Shown piece after piece: positions 14,906-26,229 of a DNA stretch of 64,000 nt. The DNA is taken from assembly GCF_026914185.1 (NCBI RefSeq), contig NC_070564.1, positions 5,766,001-5,830,000 of the forward strand, read 5' to 3'. The position numbers and the translations under genes are program-made. Numbering within the stretch: position 1 is the stretch's first letter; every line of letters starts with the position of its first letter. Below the pieces are notes generated by a model. The model ran no database searches and had not been told where the DNA came from. It saw nothing but the letters and a program-made list of their open reading frames with translations. This DNA is from Puccinia triticina (Eukaryota; Basidiomycota; Pucciniomycetes; Pucciniales; Pucciniaceae).

Positions 14906-15199
14906 CTAACTACACCACGGACGCAAAAGATTGAAAGCCTTCCGAAGTTCAATCAAAAGATGTTCGAACTCCCCGCCAGCAAGAGGGGACGTCGCCAACT
15001 TTGTCAAACTAGTTGACCAAGTGAGTTCGAACTGAGGTTTCGAAGTCCTTTCAAAGGCCCTTCGGATATAATTCGAAGTGCCCGTGACATCGAATATTGT
15101 TCGGGTGGAGACTTCGAATACAACACAAAGTATCTTCAAATAATAATTGAATAGCCTTCGAATATAATTCAAACTCCGATTTGAATTATACATAATTGA

Positions 15200-15579
15200 G
15201 GCCCCGTTTGGAGCCAATATATAGGTGATATAATCATTTGTAAATTCAATAAAAAATACAAAACTCAACATAAAGAATCCATTTTTTTTGTTGGAAACCT
15301 ACAGTACTGGTCTCATCAACTATGAAGTCAGATTTAACTAATTCAGCCATCTTCAGCACCATAATACCATTATATTGCTTTGTTTTGGTCAAAAGCAATA
15401 TAATGGTACTACAGTACTGAATATGGCTGAATCAGTTGAATCTGGCTTCATAATTGAAGGGACCAGTATTGTAGGTTGCCTAGAAAAAATATTTGGAGGC
15501 TTTATGTTGAATTTTGTAGTTTTCATTGAATTAACCAATGATTATATCACCTATACTTATATCGGCTCCAAACGGGGCC
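15200..15579. mobile_element. Fold-back MITE, 380 bp, TGA target duplication
   Basis: The ends are GGCCCCGTTTGGAGCC and GGCTCCAAACGGGGCC, flanked by TGA at 15197-15199 and 15580-15582. The inverted repeat continues through TAGGTGATATAATCATT to the centre, where GCAATATAATGG pairs with CCATTATATTGC. Almost the whole element can therefore fold on itself. The 3-bp duplication and GGCC(C/T)(C/T)GTTTGG ends fit PIF/Harbinger-type MITEs. Confidence 0.85.
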
Positions 15580-15710
15580 TGAATATTGCCTTTGGGATAC
15601 CCTGGAATTTTAATCAAAGCAAACTTGATTGAAATTCAAATGTACCTTGGAGAGTAACGTTTGAAATGAAATCAATATGCCTGGGAAGCAGACCCGGGCA
15701 ATTGACAAGC

Positions 15711-16992
15711 TTAACAAAGCCTCTCTGAGGAGGTGCGAAGCGTCTCTGAAGGAGAGGATTACCTCCAATGTCGCACCATTGGCCCTACAGACTTGAGAAT
15801 TTCTTGTAAAAAAAAGCATATTTCTTTTGAAAATGATTTGAAAAATGTAGTTTATGGTTCAAAGAAAAACTGAGTAGACATACTTGTAGCCTACCATCTC
15901 ACCTTTCATTCCACATTTTTTTGACCCTATTCTCCCCCATAATTACTGCTCCAATCCACTTCTACTGAAGTGGTGTTTCAGGAATTTTCAAACTCACAAA
16001 ATTTGAAATTTTCTGAGCTCTCAGATCATGTAGCATCTCACGGGTTTTATTATACATGCATAGTATCAGATAGTATCCTATAGTATCTGTTCCCCAATAA
16101 AAAAAATTGATCGGCTTGCCGCTCTTACAGTACAAAGTGCATGGGATGATCGGGGATGGTCCTTACTCGATGAAGACTTGAGACACACATTATTTATCTG
16201 GCAAGAAAAGTGTAACAAGACCTGAAAACCCACATAGAGCAAGACACCGACAAAATGATTAGACCCAAGAAGTCCCCGCCAAAATCAAGCCTGCAAAAAT
16301 CAACCGGCGGCGTGACCGTTCTGAAGAAACTTCTTGGGCAGAAAGAAAATGCGCTGAAGAACAAAATCGCCAGTGAGGCTAAGAAGTTTTACGATGGTCA
16401 AGATGCGAAGCCACTTCAAGTAGTGACAGTCGCAAGCCTTGCCCAAGGCAAAAGTACATTTCTTCTGGCTGGCACCGGATTTGGCAAGTCTAGGATTCCG
16501 GAGATGTATGATCTGCTTGGTGATGATTGAGGGAGGGGTTCAAGGACTTGTGTGTTTGTGTCAATGAAAGGGGTATTTCTGTCAGTACTTGTAAAAATTG
16601 TGCAACAATCATGATACTGGAGGGAGAGTATGCGCAAGCAAAGTATGTGCTTATGACCGTTTCTTTGTCCCAAAATATCCGGCCTAAAACGCGGCGGATT
16701 TGTTACAGAAATCCTTCACGGAAAGAAATTTACAAGTTGTTTCTTGCCAGAGGGGAGGGATAAAATGGATTTTGAAATGGGAGAAAATTAGCTATGATCC
16801 TGGTGATTATAATGGTGCCAAAGGCAAGGAGAGAATTGGAAGTCTGGAGGGTGATATTGGGGAAAATGGGGGAGCGTAGGGTCCTCCCTGCCATTTGTCT
16901 TGATCCTGCAGGGCGAGACATGCAACTTTAGAGGCAAGTCCCTCCTTTGGAGGTCGCTAAGCTCCCCCAAGGAGGGTGCTTGTGTTAAGTTT
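15711..16992. repeat. Dispersed repeat R1, copy 2, carrying a helicase fragment
   Basis: The left part (15711-16040) and right part (16750-16992) match copy 1 at 3055-3580. They include the edge hairpins at 15711-15768 and 16933-16992 and the sentence-like block GGGGGAGCGTAGGGTCCTCC. The extra middle of about 670 bp contains a RecQ-like helicase fragment absent from copy 1. Either copy 2 captured it or copy 1 lost it. Confidence 0.6.
16255..16530 (+). pseudogene. RecQ-like/DEAD-box helicase N-terminal fragment
   Basis: The open frame holds a Walker A-like box in LAQGKSTFLLAGTGFGKSRI, preceded by KKFYDGQDAKPLQVVTVASL, which fits the spacing of the Q-motif and motif I in RecQ-like helicases. 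Multi-copy helicase genes of this type are common in rust genomes. The frame stops directly after EMYDLLGDD, before motif II, so the helicase core is missing. It sits inside repeat R1 copy 2 and is read as a transposon-borne gene fragment. Confidence 0.55.
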
Positions 16993-17203
16993 GGGCAATT
17001 GATCCCTCGTACCCAACCCACCCCCGTCAGCAATTTCATTGTTCTGCTTGCCAGCGTTCAAATGGCTCAGAGCCCCACAAGGGGCACTATTGTAATATCA
17101 TTGCATATCTCAAAATTGGGTAACATGTATCATAACAGGACATGTATACATATGAGGTAGGGTGTGTAGCAAGCTAGCAAGAAAAATTTGGATGGAAGGA
17201 ACA

Positions 17204-17221
17204 GGGGGGGGGGGGGGGGGG
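17204..17221. repeat. Poly-G tract, 18 G
   Basis: Eighteen consecutive G residues follow GGAAGGAACA. This is one of three long G/C homopolymers in the window (also 9192-9207 and the C tract near 24667-24686). Confidence 0.8.
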
Positions 17222-17740
17222 TCACAGGTATTGAAAAAAGCTGCATGGAATTTGCTCAGTGTTCTGGTGTTCTTTAGGAGAAAAACATGAATTTGGTTGC
17301 ATGAGGGTCAGTGGGGTGGTCATTTTGAATGGGCTCATTAATGTCCCTCCTCCTCCTCTGCCTTGCCTTCCTGATTCTGTGGCTGGTTCTTGAGGTATTG
17401 CTTGGCCACTAATAACCGCCCGCCCAGATCCAGTGGTAACAGCACAGCCAATTGCTAGTCTTGCAGACGCTTGTAGGTTCAGTGAATTCAACAGACTTGT
17501 CTTGGCCGACAAAACCGTGGTTGTGCATCCATAACTTGGAAGTTGATAACCTGGATCAATGACAAACCCCCGATTTAAGGGTTAGTATACAGCATTTTCA
17601 AGTGGGGTATTTTCTTGGACTGACCTTCCAAGCTGAGTCTGGCATGCATTGGTGATATTCACATTCCGCAGAACAATAAGCGCTGCCATTGAATCCCTGT
17701 CCATCAATCATCTCACCGCACCACACGTCAGGGAAGGAGG
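17222..17740 (-). other. Possible broken gene with a small cysteine motif
   Basis: Reading leftwards, 17720-17630 can encode WCGEMIDGQ followed by AYCSAEC, a CxxC-like pair pattern seen in small fungal zinc-binding proteins. A GTCAGT donor follows, then a possible acceptor near 17560 and an open frame to 17222. The phases of the two pieces do not agree with the most obvious splice sites, so no intact model can be built. It may be a decayed gene or chance. Confidence 0.25.
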
Positions 17741-17884
17741 GGGGGTATGTGTTGGTGTGTGAATATGTTGCCAAGCGCGGAGGGGAGAGAGAAGAAAGTA
17801 GCCAATCAGGCCAGTGTCTAGATTTTTAGTTTTGATATCAATCTCAGCATTCCTTGGGAGAGGATGGAGGACAATGGTACACTT

Positions 17885-18376
17885 TTACGCGCGGCTGACC
17901 AGACCTAAATTCTTACTATTGTCAATATGTCCATCACCACCAATACCGGAGACCAACAGAGTAAGGATGCCCGCTTTGACAGTGGTTGCTATAGTTTGCT
18001 GCAAGGAATCAGAGCTTAGAGAGATTAGAGAATTTACCAAGCAAGCAGAGTCAACACGACCGGGGAACCTGATGTTCAGATACAAGGATTTGAAATTGAT
18101 CAAGCTGATTGAGAGGGTAGGGTATCTGGCGAGACCCTTGATCAAGATTTTTGCGTTCTTCACATTGGTTAACAGGGGAATGGGGTGGTTGGAGGTGGCT
18201 GGGAGGCTGAGTTCGTCATTTTGGGGTAAAGTGAGGCAATGTCTGGAGTGAGATAGGCAATGTTGGCGTTGTCCAATTTGTGTTTGAATATTGCTTGATT
18301 TGCTTTCCAATATCGCTGCCTGAGGATAAAAGTAGAAATTAATTTGAATTGACATCAAAAACCCTCCGGAAAACAA
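17885..18376 (-). other. Unidentified 163-codon open frame
   Basis: The frame contains HPIPLLTNVKNAKILIKGL, which loosely resembles the N-terminal part of the KEOPS subunit Cgi121 (a VKNAK-containing strand-helix). The expected downstream Cgi121 segment with a conserved HSE and SPxxN is not seen. No codon evidence or splice model supports it further. It could be a relic. Confidence 0.25.
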
Positions 18377-18623
18377 TCAAATGTTATTCAAAGCGCACTC
18401 AAACAAGAGTTTGACCAGAGTTGATTTGGCAAAGCTCACAGATAGTCCGGATATTTGCCGGATCAAGCCAACACTTGATGATTCCTCAAATTATTTCCCA
18501 AATCATGGGATAAAATTTGAAGAATATTCAAAATCCCACCAAGTAGCCCCATTTCAAAGTTTTTTCAAACATATTCCTTCACTTTGAACGGCATTTGGAC
18601 AAATTGCTTGAAAGTGCGCCCAT

Positions 18624-18745
18624 GGGGTAAGCCTCTTGAAGGGAGGGGGGGACCTCCGTACACGGCGGCGAACTTAGCAAAGTCCCTCAAGACTCCGGGC
18701 CCCCGGGGGGTAGGCTGAACTCGCGAAGCAAGCCTCCGTCCAACG
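18624..18745. repeat. GC-rich hairpin repeat cluster
   Basis: GGTAAGCCTCTTGAAGGGAGG at the left and AAGTCCCTCAAGACTCCGGG at the right share the AGCCTCT/AAGTCCCTC signatures of the dispersed family. CCGGGCCCCCGGGG at 18697-18712 is a strong palindrome. CTACG is repeated four times just after (18752-18772). Confidence 0.45.
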
Positions 18746-18784
18746 ATGGGCCACTACGCTACGCTACGCTACGGGCCAATATCC

Positions 18785-19400
18785 GTTAGTGTATCTGTGG
18801 TTATTTGGCGAGACAATTGGGGTATTGTTATCCCCAATTATAGCCCAATACACTAACAGTTAGTGTATCTAAAGTTTCTCATTGAAGATCTTGGGTATTG
18901 TTATCCAGAATACACTCAAAATACACTAACAGGTAGTGTATTTCTTTTAGATAACCAACATTTCCCTGAAAGTTAGTGTATCAGAGTTAGGATAAAAATC
19001 TTCTGCACTACAGTATCTGTTATTTCATGGTTTTTAGCCTCTAGAAAATGATTCTCAAAACATCATGTCCCAGATTTATTTTTTTTGTAACACAAAACCA
19101 ACTTTACTACCAAAAATATCAATACACTGAAAGTAATTTTATCATTAATTGCAGAGATAAACTGACAGTTATTGTATTTGTTATCAGGAATAACAACAGA
19201 TAACAATCATGAAACTAGGATTTGGTTATTGTTAACCTGGCATATTTCAGCTACACTAACAATACAATAACAGCCAAAAAGAATAACATCAAAAAGATGT
19301 ATTGTTATTGCAATAAAATCAAGGATAACAGTATTATTTGTGTAGTGCAGTGGAAAAAACTAACAATACACTACACTAACAATACAGTTAGTGTATCAGC
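18785..19400. repeat. AT-rich inverted repeats built on GTTAGTGTATC
   Basis: GTTAGTGTAT and its complement ATACACTAAC recur at about 18786, 18852, 18861, 18921, 18973, 19371 and 19388, often back to back (ATACACTAACAGTTAGTGTAT-like). TATTGTTATC words are also repeated. The span may be a large MITE or satellite with terminal GTTAGTGTATC, but no target duplication was resolved. Confidence 0.5.
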
Positions 19401-19739
19401 CCACCGTTGCTCCGTCAGGAGGGACTTATACCGTACCTCCCCATTCTGGCACACAGAGAATGGTTTTTTCAGATCTTTTTTTCCTTTTCTTTGTTGTACA
19501 TCTTGCATACCATGACTTTTTGTTATTATTTTTTGCTCTAGATCAGCCCACCAAGCTACCGCTGATTCTGGTATTTTTTTTCTTCTTTTTGTACTGGCTC
19601 ATCTGTATCCTGAGAAATTATAGAAGAGAAACAAACCTCATGAAAGTTACTGACTCTGTAACCCAGATTTGCAGACATTCATTGTGAGATTAGAGCACGG
19701 ACCCTCATTTGAGGACCATGCTCATAAGTGGTGATGTAG
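19401..19739. other. No recognised feature
   Basis: T-rich sequence with a hydrophobic open frame (19391-19687) that probably reflects base composition. Nothing conserved is seen. Confidence 0.3.
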
Positions 19740-20215
19740 CTGGACAACGCAATGGCCAGTTCATTACAGGATCCCCACCCAACCGGCCATTAGGTGTACA
19801 CTCCACTCAATGACAAGTTATCGAGTGGAGTGGCACTCCATCCAATGACCGGATCCAACATGGCACTCCACCCAATGACCGGTTGGGTGGGGTATACACC
19901 CCACTTGATGACTGGTCATTTAGTAGGGTGTGCTCAGTCCACACTCCATCCATTCCAATGACCGGTCATTGAGTGGGGTGTATACCCCACCCAACCGGTC
20001 ATTGGGTGGAGTGCCACTTCGCGGTCATCGGATGGAGCACCACTCCACTCAATGACCCGTGATTCCCATCCAATAAGTGGTCATTGAGTGGAGTGGGACT
20101 CCATCCAATGACCGGTTTTCAAGTGGAGCTGGGTCATTGGATGGAGTTTGGACTCTAATCAATTGTAGCACACTCCATTGGATGACCCATTGAGTGGGGT
20201 GTATGCTGGTGTATG
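19740..20215. repeat. Array of TGACCGGTCATTGAGTGG palindromic units
   Basis: GACCGGTCATTGAGTGG, CCACTCAATGACCGG and TGGGTGGGGTATACACCCCAC recur many times in both orientations. The core AATGACCGGTCATT is self-complementary. A related, shorter-unit array lies at 43700-44060. Confidence 0.7.
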
Positions 20216-20497
20216 GTATACTGTAAGTTGAAAAAAAAACTACATGTAGATTTCATTGAGCACAGATGATCTCTGTTACTCGACTTCAGTCAACTCCAAG
20301 GTTTTATTTTCTTGTATAATTTATTTGTACCAGAAGAAAAGGTATAACATAACTTATGAGATGATAGGCAGGAAGCAAGGCTTTATGCCAAGCAAATTTT
20401 TAAGGTTAAACATGTTGAAAGCAGGAAACTGTGATGGTTTGAATAAACCACCCAGCCAAACTCAGAATCTTGGCACGCCAAAAAGGGGCAATAGCGC

Positions 20498-20580
20498 GCA
20501 AGTCCCTCCTGCCAAGGGCTATTGGAGGCTTGCTTTGCAAGACCAGATGCCCGCAGCAGCAAGGGACTTGGGTTAAGTTC
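20498..20580. repeat. Short hairpin repeat (AAGTCCCTCC type)
   Basis: GCAAGTCCCTCCTGCC at the left and AAGGGACTTGGGTTAAG at the right, with GGCTTGCTTTGCAAGACC inside, repeat the layout of 9278-9358. It abuts dispersed repeat R2 copy 2. Confidence 0.6.
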
Positions 20581-20584
20581 GACA

Positions 20585-20865
20585 CAGCGGGGTTGCTTCC
20601 TGGCCCACGGTTTTGTGGAGACAACGGGATCACCAGCTCTCTGAAACTCACATGGATTTTGCTACTCCCCCCCATTGGTACCACCCTCCTGTGGAAAATG
20701 GGTGGACAAGACTGACTTTCCCATTGTCTCCACCCGCCTGGGATTTCCACGTCAAGAATGACAAGGATTCCACGGCCGCCTGTGGGATTGTGGTGGAGCC
20801 CACAAGCACAAAACATGCAGGAGAACAACGGGGAATCCACGGCTGCCCCTGCATTGCCGGTGGAA
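20585..20865 (-). repeat. Dispersed repeat R2, copy 2
   Basis: Read on the minus strand it parallels 9470-9790. The words TTTTGTGGAGACAACGGGATC, TTGGTACCACCCTCC and GTCTCCACCCGCCTGGGATTTCC correspond to complementary words in copy 1. Both copies lie next to an AAGTCCCTCC hairpin, which suggests that the hairpin and R2 move or are copied together. Confidence 0.55.
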
Positions 20866-20869
20866 CCAA

Positions 20870-22262
20870 CAAGAACACAGCTCATTGGGAGATTAGGGCT
20901 AATTTGATGACAACCGCCGCGGCTTGATTACTCTGGATGACCCAGGGCAACAAAGCCTCCTACCAAGATGGAATCCAGGAACAAACAAGAAGTCCATCAC
21001 ACTCCTTGGCTTGGTTGGTATTTTCAATTTTGCCCGCCTTTGTTGTCAAAACTGCGGCCAATCATGACCAGCCTATCCACAAAGATGATGAGAGTCAAGA
21101 AAAAAATAACAACATTACAACCCCTGAGGCTGATGACACCACTACCACTACTGCCACTGCCTACACTGTCCATGAAGTTTTCAATTTGACTGATGGATCC
21201 AATTCCATACCCCAAACCACTTCGCCAAGTTGATTCCAAACACGTGCTGATGAGGCGCCCATACAAGTGAGCTTTACAATTCTTTACCATCATCGTGCGT
21301 GACTCCTACTGACTGCTGATCTGGCTCATGGTTGGGAGCTAGCAGGATGCAAAAGAGAGTAGGGCTATGCATCCTCAACCTCAAACCAGAAAGGGTGGCC
21401 GTCCTACCAGCCGGGCAAGGAGCACCAGGAGGAGCAGAGTGCTTGGTACAAGGTTATCAGCAAGATGGTCCAGCGGAGTAGATCAAGTAGAAAAACTTGC
21501 TGTAAGGGTCGCGTGGACCCTCACTGATGAAGAGGAGAAAGGGGCTCGGTACAAGGCTAAGAAGCCAGAATGTTTCTAGGTCCAATCTGAGGGGGCTGTA
21601 TTTCTTGGGAGCTAGCCGGGAGAGATATAAAATTGAGGATCTCTCTTCAGTACAACTAGAACAAAATGAAAAGAAAGAAGAGAAGGAAAATTTCTTACCT
21701 AGCCGGGAGAGATATACAATCGAGGATCTCTGCCAGCTAGGATGTGGAAGTGAGAGGGAACTAAGTAGTCAGGTTGAGAATGTGTGTGATATCCTTTGTG
21801 AAACCCCGCAACGCGCGGGGGCTTCACACTTGCTGCTCTACAAGCTTGGTGTTGTGCGCTCCAACAACACCTGCTTGCAGGCTGTCACCACTGACAAGGA
21901 GGACAAGGTGGCATGCCTCAGCCAGCTCAAACTCTTCATCACCCAGCTCAAGGCCTCCACCCTCTCTTCCAAGCTCTCCAACTTCTAAGAACTACCACCA
22001 GCTAGTCCAATTCCTTCCTCCCTCAACCCGGCATCTGCCCACCTCTGCTCCATCTCTCTTTTTATACTTTCCCCTCTTCCTATTGTAAAATTCTGTCTCT
22101 TTGTTTTTGTTGCTGTTTTTCTTTTCTTTTATTCTGATCTATCATGGCCGCTTTATATTTCTTGTACCACATCCTGTGAATCCTAACCCATTTTATTTAA
22201 TCTGCTCCGTGAAAGGTACCTGAGCCACACCACCCCTGGTGGATGCAAAAGAACAATGAGCC
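20870..22262. other. No firm gene; repeated GGGAGAGATATA motif
   Basis: A frame at 21527-21988 (plus) ends in a leucine/serine-rich segment without known domain. CTAGCCGGGAGAGATATA followed by ATNGAGGATCTCT occurs twice (about 21612 and 21700), each able to pair GAGAGATAT with GGATCTCT. A strong GCAACGCGCGGGGGC word follows at 21809. A Thr-rich frame (20937-21233) also has no homologue that I recognise. Confidence 0.3.
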
Positions 22263-22289
22263 ATGTGGATACATCAATGCCAGGGGCTC

Positions 22290-22570
22290 AACCTGCTTGT
22301 TGGTATCACTACAAGCCCACGCTGCATGTATCTTGCTCTAAATCAACTATCCCGTAGGGATCACAAGCAGTCCACGGGGATTCTACGTCAAGCCAAATGC
22401 TGCTGTGGATTCCCTGGGATGATCACAATGTGCCCGTGTGATCATCCCGGTGGAAATCCCGTGATTCCCTGGACCTCCAGCCGCTGGTCTGACCTTGCGC
22501 ACAGGGATCACATGGAGTCCTCAAGGATTCCAAGTGATTTCCCTGTGGAGGGACTCCCCGGGTGTAGAAG
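22290..22570. repeat. Dispersed repeat R3, copy 1
   Basis: The segment with GGGATCACAAG, GGGATTCTACG, CTTGCGCACAGGGATCACA, and CTCCCCGGGTGTAGAAG resembles 61680-61905 (shared order of TGGACC, ACCTTGC, CAAGGATTCC, GTGGAGG.ACTCCC, GGGGTGTAG). It appears distantly related to R2. Confidence 0.4.
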
Positions 22571-23392
22571 AGGCTTATGACTAATGTCGTAAATTTGGCC
22601 TGAGAGTTCCGGGCAATTGTGGCATTTCAACCCTTTTTTTCTTTAGCCCCTCACAAAACAAAAACCATTCCAACCCGGGTGAAGCCAAGAAGGGGCTGAA
22701 TAGCCAACCATCTTAGCTTCCAGCTCCTTTTCTCAAAATTAAAATTGAACACCTGAGCTGGATTGGGAAAGACATCTTAACAAGAGCCTGCTTTCCTCAC
22801 ATGCCATACTGCTTTCCGTCACAACTATGGATAAAAGTGGTAGTATGCATTTTCAGTGTAATACAGCTCTCCAGCTGGTATGCAAGCAACAGGAAGGTGT
22901 GTCAATCTAGATACATACACGCATAAGGTACAGGTCAACAAACCTTGAAAACCAAAAGTTTGAAGGAGAATGGAAAGAGAAGGGTTGGGTCTGTAGGGAT
23001 GGGTGTAGCAGCAAAAGATGGGGACAAACCAGACAAATCTTGTGGTCCAAAAGGCATGTGTGGGTCTGTTTGGGAACACTGTCAAAATTTGAATGGCACA
23101 AAACACCCACCAAAAGGCCTCAAACCCTCAGCAACAGTGCAACAAGTACAATACATGTAATTGTATTTCACTGTATTGTATTGGAAAAATATCAAAATAA
23201 ATGTATCTGTATCATAATTTTTTCCAAAAACTGTACATATGTAGCATTGGAATTGTTTGGTGAAACCAATACAAAATGTATTTATCATAATTGAATGTAT
23301 CTGCATGAAAATATGATACAATGTATAGCCTATACAATACATGTATTGTAATTGCTGCAGCGTTGCCCTCAGGCCAAAAAGTGGAAATTAGT
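22571..23392. other. AT-rich spacer with CAATACATGTA inverted words
   Basis: No gene is seen. ACAATACATGTA at about 23151 and 23333 and TACAATGTATAG in between form imperfect inverted pairs. The same word (ACAATACATGTATTGTAATGG) occurs at 56695. Confidence 0.35.
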
Positions 23393-23520
23393 CCCAAATC
23401 CCTTCTTTGGAGTTTGCACTTTGCACCATCCCAGGCTGTACCAGGGCCCTCCAAAGTGGGGGAATTGTGTTAAATTAGGGCTGGCATGAAGCGTGAGCCT
23501 CCAAAGGAGGGACTTGGGAC
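23393..23520. repeat. Decayed hairpin repeat (TCCCTTC/GGAGGGACTT type)
   Basis: CAAATCCCTTCTTTGGAG begins the unit and CAAAGTGGGGGAATTGTGTTAAATTAGGG closes it. A second AAAGGAGGGACTTGGGA follows at 23499. The layout matches the dispersed hairpin family with several substitutions. Confidence 0.4.
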
Positions 23521-24568
23521 TAGGTCAAATCTTTGGCTTGAGAGCTTGGGGCTGTTTGGCAGGGAAAGTTTTACCCTCACATTTGCCCCACCTTCCTGGA
23601 GGAAAACCCTTCAAACAAAACAACTGGCCAAAGGGCCTGATTTTTCTCTATCTTTCTGCACTAGACAGACCACCAGGGTTTGTCATCTTCTCTTTCAATA
23701 AATTATTGAAATTTTCATTTTCCTGTGTGTTTGTACTATGTGAGTAACTGTATGGATCTGTGGCTGATATGCTCCCTGTGCCAATTGAACAAAGTGCCTT
23801 CAATAGAGACCCTCACTCAAATGCCATGGAATGGATACTATTAGCCCAAAATATGACAAAAGAAGTTATGGCCATGAAGCCAAGATGCTAGACTACATGC
23901 AAAAGTTCACGGCATGTTAATTGGCTTGATGGTTTGGGAGTTACAAGTGTCTGAGTTGCAAAAAGGCAAAAAAAGCCACAACAAGCCACAGCTTTCAGGC
24001 GGACTTTACTCACAAACCCCTCTTTCAGAGGCTTGCTTTTCAAGGCACCTTTGGCGCACCGGGTCCTGGCCCCTGAAACAAGGGGATTATGCTAAGCTAG
24101 ATCTGTTTGTCAATAAAAATCCACCTAAGTCCCTCCCAAGGTAGGCCAAACCCAAAGGCCTCCCTCTAGGAGGGACTCATCCCTTATTGGTGAAATTTGC
24201 CTGAGAGAAATGCCAATAATCCTTACTTTTTTATGCTAAGGCCCCTGCACAGAACCGCCTTGGTGTAATCACCCTCTACATTTATACTTAGACTCATCAG
24301 ATGCCTGGTCATCTCCTGCCACCTTTTTGTGCATGTTTCTCCTTCCCAAACGCAAGATACCAGGTGTGTAGTAAACAAAAACTTCATCCTGGCAAAACAG
24401 TCAAAGTATAAATGTTTTTCAAATGAGACCCCTTGGAATCTTGAGTGAACAGGCCCAAATGCATGTTATCACAAAGTTTTTTGGCAAGGATGGACATCTG
24501 TCCTGGATACCTTTCATTTTTTTCTCAAGGCAAGTGTATGGATTTGCACTAAAAATGATGTTTTACGG
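23521..24568. other. No recognised feature
   Basis: Several overlapping small frames are seen but no conserved content. A decayed AAGTCCCTCC/GGGACT pair lies near 24128-24180. Confidence 0.3.
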
Positions 24569-25658
24569 TGTAAAGCTCAAAAGCGTTTGTGAGAACCTTT
24601 TGCTGAGTGCGGAAAGGGATACATGAGGGAACCTCTGCCTTTCCTGGGTCACTAGACACTAAAACAAGCCCCCCCCCCCCCCCCCCAATCTTAGATTGGA
24701 AGGTTTTATGTAGTGATAGTGGAGGTGTATCAAAAGATAGTCTACTTTGAGAAGGTGGCTTAAGGGTTATGATGATGTAGCTGATGTGTAAGTTTTTGTA
24801 ATGATGTTGTAATTTGTATGTAAGGGTGTGGGACCACAATATAGAGTGGAGCTAATACTGTAGAGTAAGCAAGTATTGTACTGTTATGGGGTAAGCTGAG
24901 TGCAAGTAGTTTGCTGAGAGAAGTTGCAACTGGGGGGAGGAGAGCCTCCTTAAATAGAAAAGAGTGAGACATTTTAGCTCCAGGGTAACAAGAGAATGAG
25001 GGGTTTTAGCTGCCCTGAAGGCTACAATGAGGTATTTTGGCTGGTGGTTGACAGGTCACATGAGGTCATGATGTCATATGAAGGAATTTACCTAGTGAGA
25101 GATAGGAGGTGAGATGCTTTAGCTGGCCTGGCCTGTCAACTGATTTCATCTGCGAGCTGCATGAGGGGTTTTTGCTATCTTGACACCTGCATGATCCTGC
25201 ATGATGTCATCTGTCAACTGTCAGACTGCAGCCCCTATCACATTAGTCTGCATGCACCTGCATAAGGCTGCATTAGACTGCATAAGCCTGCATCAAGTGT
25301 GCATAACACTGCATGACACCGCATGACATGTGCATAGCACAATGTAATGAGTGCAGCTGATGAGGTCAAGTAAATGTAAAGGGTAGACAAGCTGTCAGGG
25401 TGGTCCATGTAACAGATTACATGGTCCTGGGTAAGTGTGGCCATGTAACGGATTACATGACCTGAGTATGGTGTTTGTGTGTATGTAACTGACTGATGGT
25501 GTCTTGAAGGGGTTGTATCTTCTGATCCAGAGGTGTAAGGTGTGTTGTCCATGTTGTCCTGTGTAGTTTTGGCTGTAGAATCCAGTGGTGCCGCCATGTT
25601 GGTTGATTTTGAGAGTGTAAATATGAGAAAAAAGGAAATTTTGAAAAAGCATACCACA
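24569..25658 (+). mobile_element. Solo LTR, family L1, copy 1
   Basis: It begins TGTAAAGCTCAAAAG and ends AGCATACCACA, with the canonical TG...CA ends. It matches 60321-61398 in the same orientation along nearly its whole length. The flanks are ACGG (24565-24568) and ATGG (25659-25662), a 4-bp target duplication with one C/T difference at a CpG. TTAAATAGAAAAG near 24952 could be a TATA region. There is no internal retroelement sequence, so it is a solo LTR. A C tract of about 20 bases interrupts it near 24667. Confidence 0.8.
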
Positions 25659-25885
25659 ATGGACCTCCAGCTTGGCTCTTGCAACCTCCCATCTTCAATG
25701 GGTTATTGTGAGCAAGGAATGAGTAAATGTGATGATCTAAGAGCTTCAAAAATTAGACAATATGCTTGGCTTTCACAATATCCATAAATCTTGATGAAAT
25801 CTTTGGAGGTAAGCAAGCTATTGCAACATTTGTTGGAAATGGTGTTTTTAGCCATTCCTCTCAGACCTAAATCACCAATGCCGTG

Positions 25886-25970
25886 TAAGTCCCTCTGGTG
25901 GAGGCGCTTCCTAATTTATCTAAGTCCAGAGGTGGAGGCGTGAAGCGCCTCCACTGGAGGGACCTAGGTG
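25886..25970. repeat. Short hairpin repeat with long outer arms
   Basis: The outer arms AATCACCAATGCC and GGTATTGGTGACTT flank TAAGTCCCTCTGGTGGAGGCGCTTC on the left and GAAGCGCCTCCACTGGAGGGACCTA on the right. The inner arms are complementary over more than 20 bp with few mismatches. It is one of the best-paired members of the dispersed family. Confidence 0.65.
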
Positions 25971-26229
25971 GTATTGGTGACTTAGGACTGAGAGCAAAGG
26001 CCAAAAACATCAATTTTGAAGAATGTTCCCATAGCTCCTTCACCTCCAAGGACCCCAGAGAGCCCCTACAAAGCCGCCTCATGTAGCACTTATCTGGGGG
26101 ACATTTTTTTGCAAAATGCTCCTCATGTAAATCAGCAAACATTTATCCAAAATGTTTTATTTGTCCAAGATGGCCCTAATGTAATTGGTATTTATTGAGG
26201 TTTGCCTTGAAATAAAAATAAAATATTTA

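Noticed and set aside
17885..18376. Cgi121 (KEOPS subunit) gene
   Set aside because: Only a VKNAK-like segment fits. The conserved later part of the family could not be found in any frame, so it is listed only as an unidentified frame.
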